A stretch of 64,000 nt of DNA. It comes from Motiliproteus sp. MSK22-1 (GTDB lineage Bacteria; Pseudomonadota; Gammaproteobacteria; Pseudomonadales; Balneatricaceae). The notes below the pieces were generated by a model. The model saw only the letters and a program-made list of their open reading frames with translations, was not told the DNA's origin and searched no databases. Location: assembly GCF_001968815.1 (NCBI RefSeq), contig NZ_MIEQ01000044.1, positions 434,001 through 498,000 on the forward strand, in the 5' to 3' direction. A program made the position numbers and the translations under genes. The stretch's first letter is position 1. Every line of letters starts with the position of its first letter. Positions 8,860 to 18,494 of the stretch are shown here, piece by piece.

Positions 8860-9321
8860 CTATGCCCTTAGCTTGTTCATCAGCTTGTCCAGCTGCTTTA
8901 GTTCCTCTAAATCCAGCTTACCCAAGACAGACATCCCTTGATCCATCGCTTGCTTCCCTGTGCACATCATCCTGATGCCAGCCTTGGAAATATGGATATG
9001 AACAACTCGCTGATCTTCCCGATTCCTGATTTTTTCAATTAACCCTTTGTCCATCAGCTTATTCAGTAGCCGCGATACGTTGGAGCTTGGATCTATCATC
9101 TGTTGTTTAATCTGATTGACCGTAGCCTTGTTCTCAGAAGAGCGATAGATAATTGATAAGATTTTTAGCTGCTGTAAGGTCAGATCTAACGGATCAAGAT
9201 GTTGGGATATTTGAGCATTCAGCCAGTTAGCTGCCTGCAGCAAAGAAATAGCAGCCTCTGTCAGAGGGTCTGTTTCTGGACTGTTTTGATCTGATTGGTC
9301 GCTTAAGCTGCTGCTCTTCAA
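8860..9321 (-). CDS. MarR family transcriptional regulator
   Basis: A 153-residue MarR regulator: helices for dimerisation, a winged helix (ATVNQIKQQMIDPSSNVSRLLNKLMDKGLIEKIRNREDQRVVHIHIS) and a C-terminal dimerisation helix. The DQR in the wing is diagnostic. The reading frame starts at a TTG (9319-9321), the only plausible early start. MarR proteins typically repress a neighbouring enzyme or efflux gene and release it on binding a phenolic compound; the monooxygenase immediately downstream is the clear target, and both genes carry the same palindrome upstream. Confidence 0.88.
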   Translation of the reverse strand: MKSSSLSDQSDQNSPETDPLTEAAISLLQAANWLNAQISQHLDPLDLTLQQLKILSIIYRSSENKATVNQIKQQMIDPSSNVSRLLNKLMDKGLIEKIRNREDQRVVHIHISKAGIRMMCTGKQAMDQGMSVLGKLDLEELKQLDKLMNKLRA

Positions 9322-9363
9322 ATCAGTTCACTCCACTTGACTCGACGACTAGTTACTCAGGAC

Positions 9364-9383
9364 TTATATTCCATGGAATATAA
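9364..9383. promoter_or_regulatory. Putative MarR operator, copy 2 (perfect 20-bp palindrome)
   Basis: TTATATTCCATGGAATATAA is a perfect 20-bp palindrome about 40 bp upstream of the MarR start. With the near-copy at 8823-8842 it marks autoregulation plus control of the monooxygenase. Confidence 0.8.
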
Positions 9384-9490
9384 AATAATGATTAGCTTAA
9401 CGCAACAGCAAAAACGCATTGACAGAGCCAGAGATCCGTTAATAACGTTGATTCAGCTTATTAAACAAACAGGTCTGATCAGTCAATAGC

Positions 9491-9542
9491 CCTTCGATTT
9501 AAAGAACGGCCAGAAAAACCCTCTGGACTAAGGAATCGAAGG
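9491..9542. other. Stem-loop after LysE exporter gene
   Basis: CCTTCGATT (9491-9499) pairs with AATCGAAGG (9534-9542), and an inner CCAG/CTGG pair sits in the loop. It lies right at the 3' end of the minus-strand LysE gene, but the T-run is missing, so it is a stem-loop rather than a clear terminator. Confidence 0.4.
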
Positions 9543-9544
9543 AT

Positions 9545-10153
9545 CTACCCCCGCTCTACCGTTGCAGCCAGTACGCCACACCCGATCAAAGCGACCCCGG
9601 CAGAATTCTTCAATGCCAACTGGCCTTTTCTAGCTGCGAGAAAATGACTCACTGAACGGGCAAAGAGCGCATACATAAACAGAATAGCGAATACTATTAT
9701 CAAAAATAGCGGCCCCAATATCAGTAACTGACTGGATATACTGGCCTGAGGGTCAATAAACTGCGGAAAAAATGCGACAAAAAAACCAATAATTTTCGGA
9801 TTTAGCAAAGTAACACCCACCCCCTGAAGAAAAGAATTTGCACTTTTTTTCACCGGCTTTGATCCTTCTTCAGCCTTATTCAACGGAGTAATAAGTTGCT
9901 TCGCTCCCAGATAAACCAAGTAGGCCACACCAACCCACTTTAATACTGAGAAGGCTATTGCTGATGTGTATAACAGAGTACCGATTCCAGACAATGCCAA
10001 CGTTAGTAATATTGCATCAGCAACGACAACACCAATAATAGTTTTACTCCCTTCAAGCAGCCCCTGCCTTATACTGTTCATCATAACAATCAACATTGAG
10101 GGCCCCGGGATCAGGGTAATCAGACAAGAAGCCATAATAAAGCTCATCAGCAT
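9545..10153 (-). CDS. LysE/RhtB family amino-acid exporter
   Basis: A 202-residue membrane protein with about six hydrophobic segments and the LysE/RhtB signature LIPGPSMLIVMMNSIRQG at the end of the first one, followed by GVVVADAILL. The family exports basic amino acids, homoserine, threonine and similar molecules. It is the first of three such exporters in this window. No dedicated regulator touches it; the MarR gene lies 220 bp downstream on the same strand. Substrate unknown. Confidence 0.85.
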   Translation of the reverse strand: MLMSFIMASCLITLIPGPSMLIVMMNSIRQGLLEGSKTIIGVVVADAILLTLALSGIGTLLYTSAIAFSVLKWVGVAYLVYLGAKQLITPLNKAEEGSKPVKKSANSFLQGVGVTLLNPKIIGFFVAFFPQFIDPQASISSQLLILGPLFLIIVFAILFMYALFARSVSHFLAARKGQLALKNSAGVALIGCGVLAATVERG

Positions 10154-10244
10154 CTGTATGTGCTCCTAACTTATTGTGAATAAAAGTCTGGCTCAGGTTA
10201 CACAACCTGAACCAATACAAACAATCGGGAAAGACCTAAGGAAC

Positions 10245-10658
10245 CTAACGAAGTAATCCAAGATTTCCGGTGAACTTGTTGACCAGCTTTTTATTACCGT
10301 ATATCGCCACCCCCTGGTATTCCAACTGCTCAAGCGGGGTTGATTCCAGCTTATTTGCATATTCTTGATAGTTTCTTGTTGTTTGCGTATCTCGGGTGAG
10401 ATCAATAACAGTCAGCTCTGCCTCATGGGCTTTGAGAGCCTCTCTCATTTCCTTTAACAGAGGCCCGCTCCCCTTCAGAACAGGAATCGCTGCGGTGGTA
10501 ATACCATGATGTCTATCCCCCTGGTTGTCGGTCAGGTCCTGTCCGATCAACTCAGGAAACTTTCGACCGAGACTCAAGGAAAGTACAGCGGCAGTATTTG
10601 CAATGGGTCCACTGCTAAGAGCCTGATCGATAACTATGACGCATTTTCTGGTTTCCAT
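10245..10658 (-). CDS. DUF2000 family protein
   Basis: A 137-residue protein that opens KCVIVIDQALSSGPIANTAAVLSLSLG, the typical start of DUF2000 proteins, small peptidyl-tRNA-hydrolase-like folds of unknown function. A central ITTAAIPVLKGSG strand and the C-terminal LEYQGVAIYGNKKLVNKFTGNL fit the family. It stands alone between the LysE exporter and pbpC on the same strand. No function is assigned. Confidence 0.75.
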   Translation of the reverse strand: METRKCVIVIDQALSSGPIANTAAVLSLSLGRKFPELIGQDLTDNQGDRHHGITTAAIPVLKGSGPLLKEMREALKAHEAELTVIDLTRDTQTTRNYQEYANKLESTPLEQLEYQGVAIYGNKKLVNKFTGNLGLLR

Positions 10659-10858
10659 AACTTTTTCCGTACATAACTATTGGTAGATAATGACTGTAGT
10701 TGACAAATCACACTGAATAATGACGTTTGACAAGCAGGTTTGTTTTTACTGCTCGCTGTTATTCATTCGCCTATAGTTAAGGTACAGAAAAAGCTTAAGG
10801 TTTATAATACAGACCTATTAACACATACTAATTTATATAATCGAACAATCATCCAACA

Positions 10859-13264
10859 TTACATCACTCTGATATCCAGCTTATCAATATTGCCACTATC
10901 ATCCACAACTAATATTTGGACATCTCCCCTTTCTTTCAGCGGGTGAGGAATCACTCGCCTGCCAGACCCGCTGTAACGACGCACTCCATTGATATACCAA
11001 TGATAATTGCCATTGCCGCCAATCGCTTGCAACGTCACACTGGGATAAACCGTAGAGCTGCCCGCCGCCCGATAGATACTATTGGCAACAATACCAGTGA
11101 TTTTCAGTGTGCTGGATGTATCAATGATGTGTTGATCACAACTGCTGTCAATGAAAGGTATCTGTGTTGCCCGACGAATCTTGGCAGGAAGCCAGGGATC
11201 CAGCACTTTAGGCCAAAGGGCAACGGTTTTTTTTTGCTTAATCACCGGCTCATCAGTGTCGCCACAATGGCTATCCACGCGTAAACCGGTTGCTGTATTA
11301 ATCCAGAATGTAAATGGGTTTGTTTGCCAGGCATCATTGTCAGCGCGATGCCAGGTGGGAGGGACGTTTTCATCAACCGTCCAGGCAGTGTGCAACCGAT
11401 GACAATGCTCTGAAACAGAGGTGTAAATACCCAAAGGCCAGCAGATTTCCTGTTGACTGACTTCAGAGGGCTGCTCTATCTGATCCGGCTGCAGTTGGAT
11501 ATGATCTGCAACCGCAAATAACAAAGGTCCTGCCGTTTCCCGGCCACTATGTCCCTGCAAGGGCGTGCCATCAGGGCGACCTACCCAGACACCGATGGTG
11601 TATTTTTTTGCAACGCCTATAGCCCAGGTATCACGAAAACCAAAGCTGGTACCTGTTTTCCAGGCCATACTCTGGGCTGTTTGAACAGACGCAAGCGTGT
11701 TCAGGCTACCGGGTCTTGTTACCGATGATAGTGTTCGCTGCGTTATCCATGCAGCGCCGGCAGATAATAAATACCGCTCATGTTCCGTTGCCGCTAAATC
11801 TTGCTGGAGGTACTTCAGCTGTACGGTTTTCCCACCACGGGCAAACGCCATATACCCACTGACAAGTTGCTCCAGTGTGGTTCCGGCCCCGCCCAATATG
11901 ATCGCAAGGTTAGGCATCCCCCCGGGAATCTTTAAATTCAAACCAGCTCCCTGCAAGGCTGCGGCAAAACGCCGAGGACCATAGCGTTCCAAAAGATCAA
12001 TAAAAGGAACGTTCAATGAACGCTGTAATGCCTCACTGGCAGAAACAGGCCCTGAATACTGATTATTAAAATTGGATGGTCGGTAACTGCCCCATGACCG
12101 GGGAACATCAGCTAATAAGGAGTGAGAGTGAATCAACCCCTCATCAATCGCCATACCAAAAAGAAACGGTTTTAAAGTTGAGCCCGGAGAGCGAATGGCC
12201 TGAATCATATCAACGTGACCAAAACGCCGAGGATCACTGAAATCTGCAGACCCCAGATAAGCTTTAACTGCCGCAGTCTCATTATCCACGACCAGAATCG
12301 CTGCTGATGTCTTTTCTGGCAGGCGGTGAATATAGCTGCTCAAATAGTCTTCCAAAGCCTGCTGCAAAGATCCATTGATGGTTGTTTTTATAGCCCGCTG
12401 CCCGTCAGCATTTTTCAGAAGTCTTCTTGATAACAGCGGTGCTAACTGCTGTGGACGAGCACGATAGGCATGTACCGTTTCAATTTTCGCCTCAGCAACT
12501 GTTTCCGCTGACCAGCGGCCACTGACAGCCATACGATCAAGAACTTTGTTTCTGGCAACCGTTGCCATCTGGCTGTGACTATCCGGGCGATAGCGCGTTG
12601 GGGCTTGTGGTAAAACAGCCAATAAGGCTGCTTCTGCATGGCTCAGATTGGCTGCTGATTTATTGAGATAGCTGTAACTGGCGGCCTGCACACCTTCAAT
12701 AGTGCCACCAAAGGGTGCGATATTTAGATATAAGTTTAGAATTTCATTTTTATCCAACTGCCATTCAAGTTGCAGTGTGCGTAATATTTGCCTGGCTTTT
12801 CCTACCCATGTTCGCCGATGAGGATGCAGCAGGCGAGCCACCTGCATGGAAATCGTTGAGCCGCCGGACACCACCCTACCCTGTAAGAGGTTCTGAAAGC
12901 TTGCCCTGATAAGGGCCAGTGGGTTGACACCCGGGTGATACCAGAACCAACGATCTTCGTAGGTAAGCAAAGCCTCAAGATAAAGGGGCGAAACCTGTTG
13001 CAACGAAATAGGATATCGCCAAACACCAGCCTGATCAGCAAAAGCTCGCAGAGGACGACCCCTATCATCCACGGTAATCCGCGCGAACAAAGCATTATCA
13101 CGCGGCAAATTTAATGGATAAAGAGAGTTGAGCAGCAGTAAGATTCCGGCAAATACAGCAGTAAACGAAATAACAGCAAGCTGTCGACGGTACCTTCCGG
13201 GGGTACCGTCATCATCAACATTATTACAATGGGAGCGCCATCGGCTCAGTAGATTCAAGCTCAC
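10859..13264 (-). CDS. pbpC: Penicillin-binding protein 1C (bifunctional peptidoglycan glycosyltransferase/transpeptidase)
   Basis: An 801-residue class A penicillin-binding protein, close to the usual PbpC size. It has a short cytoplasmic tail and one membrane anchor (residues about 27-45), then a GT51 glycosyltransferase domain with EDRWFWYHPGVNPLALIRA and GGSTISMQVARLL, then a transpeptidase domain with active-site SxxK in PGSTLKPFLFG (about residue 357), SLN in QRSLNVPF and KTG in WKTGTSFGFRDTWAIG (about 535). A C-terminal BiPBP_C beta domain follows. It polymerises and cross-links glycan strands in the periplasm. It follows the alpha-2-macroglobulin gene by 44 bp on the same strand, the widespread pairing in which PbpC is thought to act in wall repair. 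Confidence 0.93.
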   Translation of the reverse strand: MSLNLLSRWRSHCNNVDDDGTPGRYRRQLAVISFTAVFAGILLLLNSLYPLNLPRDNALFARITVDDRGRPLRAFADQAGVWRYPISLQQVSPLYLEALLTYEDRWFWYHPGVNPLALIRASFQNLLQGRVVSGGSTISMQVARLLHPHRRTWVGKARQILRTLQLEWQLDKNEILNLYLNIAPFGGTIEGVQAASYSYLNKSAANLSHAEAALLAVLPQAPTRYRPDSHSQMATVARNKVLDRMAVSGRWSAETVAEAKIETVHAYRARPQQLAPLLSRRLLKNADGQRAIKTTINGSLQQALEDYLSSYIHRLPEKTSAAILVVDNETAAVKAYLGSADFSDPRRFGHVDMIQAIRSPGSTLKPFLFGMAIDEGLIHSHSLLADVPRSWGSYRPSNFNNQYSGPVSASEALQRSLNVPFIDLLERYGPRRFAAALQGAGLNLKIPGGMPNLAIILGGAGTTLEQLVSGYMAFARGGKTVQLKYLQQDLAATEHERYLLSAGAAWITQRTLSSVTRPGSLNTLASVQTAQSMAWKTGTSFGFRDTWAIGVAKKYTIGVWVGRPDGTPLQGHSGRETAGPLLFAVADHIQLQPDQIEQPSEVSQQEICWPLGIYTSVSEHCHRLHTAWTVDENVPPTWHRADNDAWQTNPFTFWINTATGLRVDSHCGDTDEPVIKQKKTVALWPKVLDPWLPAKIRRATQIPFIDSSCDQHIIDTSSTLKITGIVANSIYRAAGSSTVYPSVTLQAIGGNGNYHWYINGVRRYSGSGRRVIPHPLKERGDVQILVVDDSGNIDKLDIRVM

Positions 13265-13308
13265 TGTTACTTCTGTTACTTGGTCATCAATGTCCTGTTT
13301 ATCAGCGG

Positions 13309-16300
13309 CTAGTCATCCGTATTGACAATGGTGATGGAATCCAACGTGTGACCAACACCACGTCGCTCAGGACGATACATATCCTCGACCAACGGCGAAG
13401 GCACTTTATAGATGCCCGGAGTCACCGCCCGTACCAGATAAAAAACATTCGCTGCACCGTAACTATTAAGATCCAAGGCTGCAACAAATCGATCATCGCG
13501 ATATTCTTGATGCTTAATTGTCGTGTATCGACTGAGTTCTTTCATAAGCTTACCGTCGATATTGAACTCATCCAGCTTGATCGCATTTTCAAGGTTCTGA
13601 TTTTCCAGTTCGAACCCCGCTGGTAGCAGATCAACCACCAGAGCGTCGGGTGTGCGCTCTTGTGCAGTCACTTCCAGATGCACAATATAAAGCTGACCCA
13701 CACGGACTTTATCCGGAACAACTGGTTGACCGTCTGTGGTATACCAGGTTCGGGCAATTGACAGCCCTTCTGAGCTATAACCGGGTTTTTCCGTGCCATA
13801 GCCACTTATATTCGCACTAACAAACAAGGGCTTGTCACTTTGCGATTCAATTTCCAGTCCTTCATTTATCACCGAACCATCCAGTTTTCTCCGATAGGCA
13901 ACATCCTGGCTCAGTATTTGTTCTGCCGCCCCCAGAATCACCTTTGCCTGCCAGCTATCGGAACGATAGCTTTCCAGAGCAATGCCCGCTAAAAATAAGG
14001 CATTGCGCTCCTGGGTACTTAACCAGCGTCGCGTTCTTAGGTGTTTTGCCAGATCAAAACTCATGGAAATGGCCTGATTAGTGTATATACCATTATCGAT
14101 CAGCAAATAGATCGTCATCGCCATATCACGAATACGGCTGCCATAATCACCGAAATAACGACTCCTCTGCGCAATATTGCCAAGCGCTTTTTCAAGAGAC
14201 TGCACACCACGCTTCTTATCTCCCATCCGAATCAGCGCAATCCCTAATTGAGCCTGGGCCAGCCCGGATTTTGCCCAATCCAACTGGTGGTCGAATAATG
14301 TCCGCATGGAGCCTAACGGAGCCTGATTAACCCGTGACAATACGTAGGCGCTGTAAGCTTTATAGGCAAATGTGTAATGATTGCTGTCCTGGCTCCAGCG
14401 TTCTCCGACAAAGCGACCACCCCGATTCACATACTGTTTAAGACGATTCATCGTTTTATCGATGAGACGGGTGGGCACCTCAACCCCCATATCTCTGGCA
14501 CTGAGTAAAAAGTCTGCCACAAATGCTGTCAACCAGTGTTCTTCTGGTGAAGTGTTACTCCAGAGGCCAAAACCACCATTGACCAATTGCATTGACGAAA
14601 GACGATCAATGCCTTGCTCAATCATTTTTATGCGCTGTTCCTCAGCGAGCGTTTTCAAACCAAAACGCTGCTGAATTTCGGGTGTAGCAAAGGTCAGTGG
14701 AAAAGCTCTACTACTGGTTTGCTCAAGACAGCCATAGGGGTATTCGAGCAACTGTTGCAGCTGATCCTGCAAATTGATATTTGCATGGGGAGAGACAGAT
14801 ACCAATGCTTCGACGGAATCTGACAACATACCGGAGAGACTTTCTCTCTGTAGACTGAAGCGCTCTCCCTTCGCAAGTAACTTCGATTGCTGATGAATTA
14901 ACGCAGGATAGGGTGGACGCACACCCAGGTACCATTGACGCTTAACGGGTTGAATAGCAGAGCCAGTGACCAACAGGTCAAACTGAGCCTGACCGCTGTA
15001 ATCGGTTGCTTCTATTTCAAAGTTAAGCGTTCTTTTCTCTTTATCGGCCAGCGCTATACGCTGCTCTTGTGCAACCAGCCTAATAGGTCCCTCGCTTTGT
15101 AAGTAAACATCCAGCGTTTGAGATTCACCACTGAGATTATTAATATCCAACGCGATGGTAGCTTTATCACCCAACGCAAGGAAACGCGGCATTGCCACTT
15201 GGGTCACGACGGGAGCCGCTACTGTTAACTCTTGTTCTCCATGGCCAAAACTATCGGCAGAAAATGCAAGCGCCATTAATCTCAAACGTCCATTAAAATC
15301 AGGAATATGCAGCGGTACTGATGCACGACCCTGATTAACCTCAATCGGCCCACTGAACAGCGAAACAATCTGTACTTCTGATTGTGGCTCCTGCCCCCCA
15401 CGAGTAAGGTCAGCATCCCCCCCAAAACGCAGACTCGCCTTTTCTGCATCACCGACTTCAATAACCTGGTTATATATGTCGCGATTTTCTATCCCATAAC
15501 GTCGTCGTCCAAAGAAACCTTCATGAGGATCAGGAGTTGAAAAATTGCTGATGCTTAACACCCCTACATCAACCGCAGCCAGTGTCAGAAACACCGGACT
15601 GGAATTCTTGCCATTGCCATTGATTTGACTGCCGGATACTTCTATCTCTACATCAACGGTTTGTTCCGGAAGAACTTTTTCAGCGATATCAAACTCAACC
15701 TGTAATTGACGATCACTGCGATCCAGCGCCAGGTGCACCAATCCAAAACTGCGCTTTGGCGTAATCGATTTTTTATGCTCCCCGCGACGCAAAACCATCG
15801 CAGTAATATACAGGTTATGCTGCTGCCAACTATCATCGACGGGGATTTGCAATGTCACACCCTGTTCAGGAATCGACAATCGCTGCATCCACAAAGGAGC
15901 GTCTCCTTCAACCATAACCAGTGCTTCACCCTGTTCTGGAGGAACAATCGTGACATTGGCGATATCACCCGCTTTATAATGCTCTTTATCCAGTACGATA
16001 CTGACTTTATCCGGACGAACAGCTTGACTACTCGATTGAGCATTAAGCCAATTGCTATACCAGTTGTAACCGGCATAAAAGCGAACGCTACTGGTCAGGT
16101 TATTGTCCCTGTCACGGACCTCCAACCGGTAGTTACCGTAGCTTACCGGGTATTCCACAGTGGTTGGCTGGCCTTTTGTAATCGATACAGATTCAGTAAT
16201 CTCAGCGAATTCCTTATCAGTCCATTCGTAGTGCCACCCTCGTGAATCGTCATACACCCAAAAATACTGACGATCTTCACGAATTAACTGGACCTCCATA

Positions 16301-18261
16301 TGTTCCGCCGCAGTTAGCTCTCCTTGCAAATTCGCTTTGACGATATCAAAGCCCACACGTGAATTAGCCGCTGGATTATCATCACCAAAGCGAGTACGGA
16401 TGCCAATTAACTCCTTGGCAGGCCAGATCAGAGAGGAATACACGCGGGTAACCGGTCGGCCTCCGGTTTCATATAAGCTACTGATTAACTTAACTTCAAG
16501 TGGCGAGCGGACACCGGGCCAGCGCGAGCTGATAACAACCTCTCCAGAGCCTCCTTTGTCGAGACGCAAATCTTTCAGGTTAAATTTCTGACTCAACCCT
16601 GACTCAGTAATATGTCCGAACTGATAATTTTCCAGTGCTTTGATCGGATTTCGCCAGGGTTTGACATTAACGATGGTACTGAGACGATTTCCTGCTGCCG
16701 GGGCGCCGTAAAGGTATTCACCTGATACAGGAACCTTAAGCTCTTCAGCCGGTGTCGCCACTATCGGCTGGCTATTATTATTGTTAAAGCTCAGCTTCAT
16801 CCGCTCGGGCAAAAACTCCTCGACTTTAAACGGATAAACAACGGGGCTTTGTAATGCTCCGGTAACCACCAGCTCCCAGTTCCCTAAGGGGGCGTTGCTC
16901 GGTATTTGCCAACCATAATGGTAATAAGCAAGGGACTGCGGCCGCCAGTTAAAGGTTTTGGCAACCGATCCATCGGGACGTTTAAGCTCTGCATTGAGTA
17001 CAGTGGCCAGGGTATTGCGACCATCACCGTCACGCAGCAGACCATTAAAGTCAATGACTTCTCCTGGCCTGAATAAATCTCTGGGAGAATAGACAAATAA
17101 TTCAACAGGCATCTGCGGACGCTGGCCAAGATCAAACTCTGACAAATCAAATGCTGGTTTTCTGGTTTCAATAATCGAGTAGTGTTCTCCAGCCTGAGCG
17201 ACAATCAAACTGGCTTTTTCTTCTGAACCTTCAAAGCTCGCCAGACCATCGGAACTCGTCAAACTTTCAGTCAATATATTGGACTGCGTATCGAGTAAAC
17301 TAACCTTAACATCGGCCAACGGCTTACCTGTTTTAAGTGAAGAAACATGTACATCCAGCTGCTGGTCATACTGGCGGGCATGGATGCCTAAATCAGTAAC
17401 AGAAAACCAAACCAGCTGTTTCTTGTCGTATTCCCCCGCTGCCAACATTACCGCAAGGTACAGCCCCGGCTCTTTAAGTGCTTCCGAAGCACGAACATCA
17501 ATGCTGCGCTTCACCCGGGTATTTTTAGGCACATTCAGATCGTAACGTCCGCTGTAAACCAGATCCCCATGGCCTGTCAGCCTATCCATATCCCAATAAT
17601 ACTGACGGTAGTTTTCCATCCGTCGTAAAAAATCATCAATATGTTTGTTCTTAATGCGAAAAAAGTCGATATTGACCTGTTCAACGTTCACCGCCGCAAC
17701 CGGCAGACCATTCCCCAGACCCGCGGTTAAAAAGCTTCCATTGGTATCGAAATTAACCACGGGGATCAAATTACGGGTACGTACAGTTGCAAAAGCCTTG
17801 GTTACCAGGGAATCACCGTTTGCTGCTTTAAGACCAGGCTGAACGGTAATCTCATACTCAGTATCAGGCTCGGTATGGGGAAACCATAACGTCTTGCCAG
17901 AAGCAGATAATACCCAGGCCCCATCCACCAGGTCCCCACTGTTCTGACTAACACTCAAATGAGTCTGCTGATCATCAGCTGGATTGAGTGGGACTGAAAG
18001 CATCACCGCAATGGCATTACGGCCATCGAGAGTACGCTCTGAAATATCCAGTACTTTAAAATCGACCCCCTGATAATCACGCTGCACAGCGGCAAGCTCA
18101 AAAGTGTCTTCGCCATCCTCTATCTTCGTATCAGACGCGACAACGGTCTCATCAGAAACAACAACTGCTTTAGTCAGGGTTTCTTGAGGATCTTCTCTGC
18201 GTTGATCTGAACAACCACCAACAATAAGTAACAAGGCGAGATAACACAGAGTCCATTTCAT
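13309..18261 (-). CDS. Bacterial alpha-2-macroglobulin lipoprotein (YfhM-like)
   Basis: A 1650-residue periplasmic lipoprotein. The signal ends in a lipobox (LLLIVGGCSDQ), so Cys17 would be lipidated. A string of macroglobulin beta domains follows (for example DLFRPGEVIDFNGLLRDGDG), then a thioester motif CLEQ at about residues 1175-1178 (YGCLEQTSSRAFP), an alpha-helical TED-like region (GGFGLWSNTSPEEHWLTAFVADFL), and a C-terminal receptor-binding-like domain. The family traps proteases covalently through the thioester after bait-region cleavage. Length matches the roughly 1650-residue E. coli type. pbpC lies immediately downstream, and together they are viewed as a periplasmic defence and repair pair. 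The intact thioester suggests an active trap. Confidence 0.93.
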   Translation of the reverse strand: MKWTLCYLALLLIVGGCSDQRREDPQETLTKAVVVSDETVVASDTKIEDGEDTFELAAVQRDYQGVDFKVLDISERTLDGRNAIAVMLSVPLNPADDQQTHLSVSQNSGDLVDGAWVLSASGKTLWFPHTEPDTEYEITVQPGLKAANGDSLVTKAFATVRTRNLIPVVNFDTNGSFLTAGLGNGLPVAAVNVEQVNIDFFRIKNKHIDDFLRRMENYRQYYWDMDRLTGHGDLVYSGRYDLNVPKNTRVKRSIDVRASEALKEPGLYLAVMLAAGEYDKKQLVWFSVTDLGIHARQYDQQLDVHVSSLKTGKPLADVKVSLLDTQSNILTESLTSSDGLASFEGSEEKASLIVAQAGEHYSIIETRKPAFDLSEFDLGQRPQMPVELFVYSPRDLFRPGEVIDFNGLLRDGDGRNTLATVLNAELKRPDGSVAKTFNWRPQSLAYYHYGWQIPSNAPLGNWELVVTGALQSPVVYPFKVEEFLPERMKLSFNNNNSQPIVATPAEELKVPVSGEYLYGAPAAGNRLSTIVNVKPWRNPIKALENYQFGHITESGLSQKFNLKDLRLDKGGSGEVVISSRWPGVRSPLEVKLISSLYETGGRPVTRVYSSLIWPAKELIGIRTRFGDDNPAANSRVGFDIVKANLQGELTAAEHMEVQLIREDRQYFWVYDDSRGWHYEWTDKEFAEITESVSITKGQPTTVEYPVSYGNYRLEVRDRDNNLTSSVRFYAGYNWYSNWLNAQSSSQAVRPDKVSIVLDKEHYKAGDIANVTIVPPEQGEALVMVEGDAPLWMQRLSIPEQGVTLQIPVDDSWQQHNLYITAMVLRRGEHKKSITPKRSFGLVHLALDRSDRQLQVEFDIAEKVLPEQTVDVEIEVSGSQINGNGKNSSPVFLTLAAVDVGVLSISNFSTPDPHEGFFGRRRYGIENRDIYNQVIEVGDAEKASLRFGGDADLTRGGQEPQSEVQIVSLFSGPIEVNQGRASVPLHIPDFNGRLRLMALAFSADSFGHGEQELTVAAPVVTQVAMPRFLALGDKATIALDINNLSGESQTLDVYLQSEGPIRLVAQEQRIALADKEKRTLNFEIEATDYSGQAQFDLLVTGSAIQPVKRQWYLGVRPPYPALIHQQSKLLAKGERFSLQRESLSGMLSDSVEALVSVSPHANINLQDQLQQLLEYPYGCLEQTSSRAFPLTFATPEIQQRFGLKTLAEEQRIKMIEQGIDRLSSMQLVNGGFGLWSNTSPEEHWLTAFVADFLLSARDMGVEVPTRLIDKTMNRLKQYVNRGGRFVGERWSQDSNHYTFAYKAYSAYVLSRVNQAPLGSMRTLFDHQLDWAKSGLAQAQLGIALIRMGDKKRGVQSLEKALGNIAQRSRYFGDYGSRIRDMAMTIYLLIDNGIYTNQAISMSFDLAKHLRTRRWLSTQERNALFLAGIALESYRSDSWQAKVILGAAEQILSQDVAYRRKLDGSVINEGLEIESQSDKPLFVSANISGYGTEKPGYSSEGLSIARTWYTTDGQPVVPDKVRVGQLYIVHLEVTAQERTPDALVVDLLPAGFELENQNLENAIKLDEFNIDGKLMKELSRYTTIKHQEYRDDRFVAALDLNSYGAANVFYLVRAVTPGIYKVPSPLVEDMYRPERRGVGHTLDSITIVNTDD

Positions 18262-18379
18262 AGCGAGCGAGTCCTGTAGAAAAATATAAATGTCTTTGAA
18301 ACAACTATTGTTGCGCAGGGAACGTTTAATGGCCCAAGGGACTTGTGCGCAGGTTCCCTAACAAAATGCCCTTCGATGA

Positions 18380-18402
18380 AAGGCATTCTTATCTGGACAA
18401 GG
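18380..18402. other. Stem-loop in LysR / alpha-2-macroglobulin intergenic region
   Basis: In the 233-bp divergent gap, AATGCC and GGCATT pair around CCTTCGATGAAA-like sequence, and GGGAAC/GTTCCC flank the stretch upstream of it. GCGCAGG occurs twice (18314 and 18342 areas). No T-run follows. It is probably part of the shared control region. Confidence 0.3.
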
Positions 18403-18494
18403 ATATAAAGCAAATAGTATTAAAACAGCTTTATAATCCGTGCCGGAACGAATCGCTTAAGGGCTTCCCTTCAACCATATGAGAATATCTGACA

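Noticed and set aside
10740-10946. 68-codon plus-strand frame
   Set aside because: Overlaps the pbpC 3' end, low complexity, no ribosome site.
15706-16245. 179-codon antisense frame in the alpha-2-macroglobulin gene
   Set aside because: Long only because the host gene is; the opposite frame is firmly coding.
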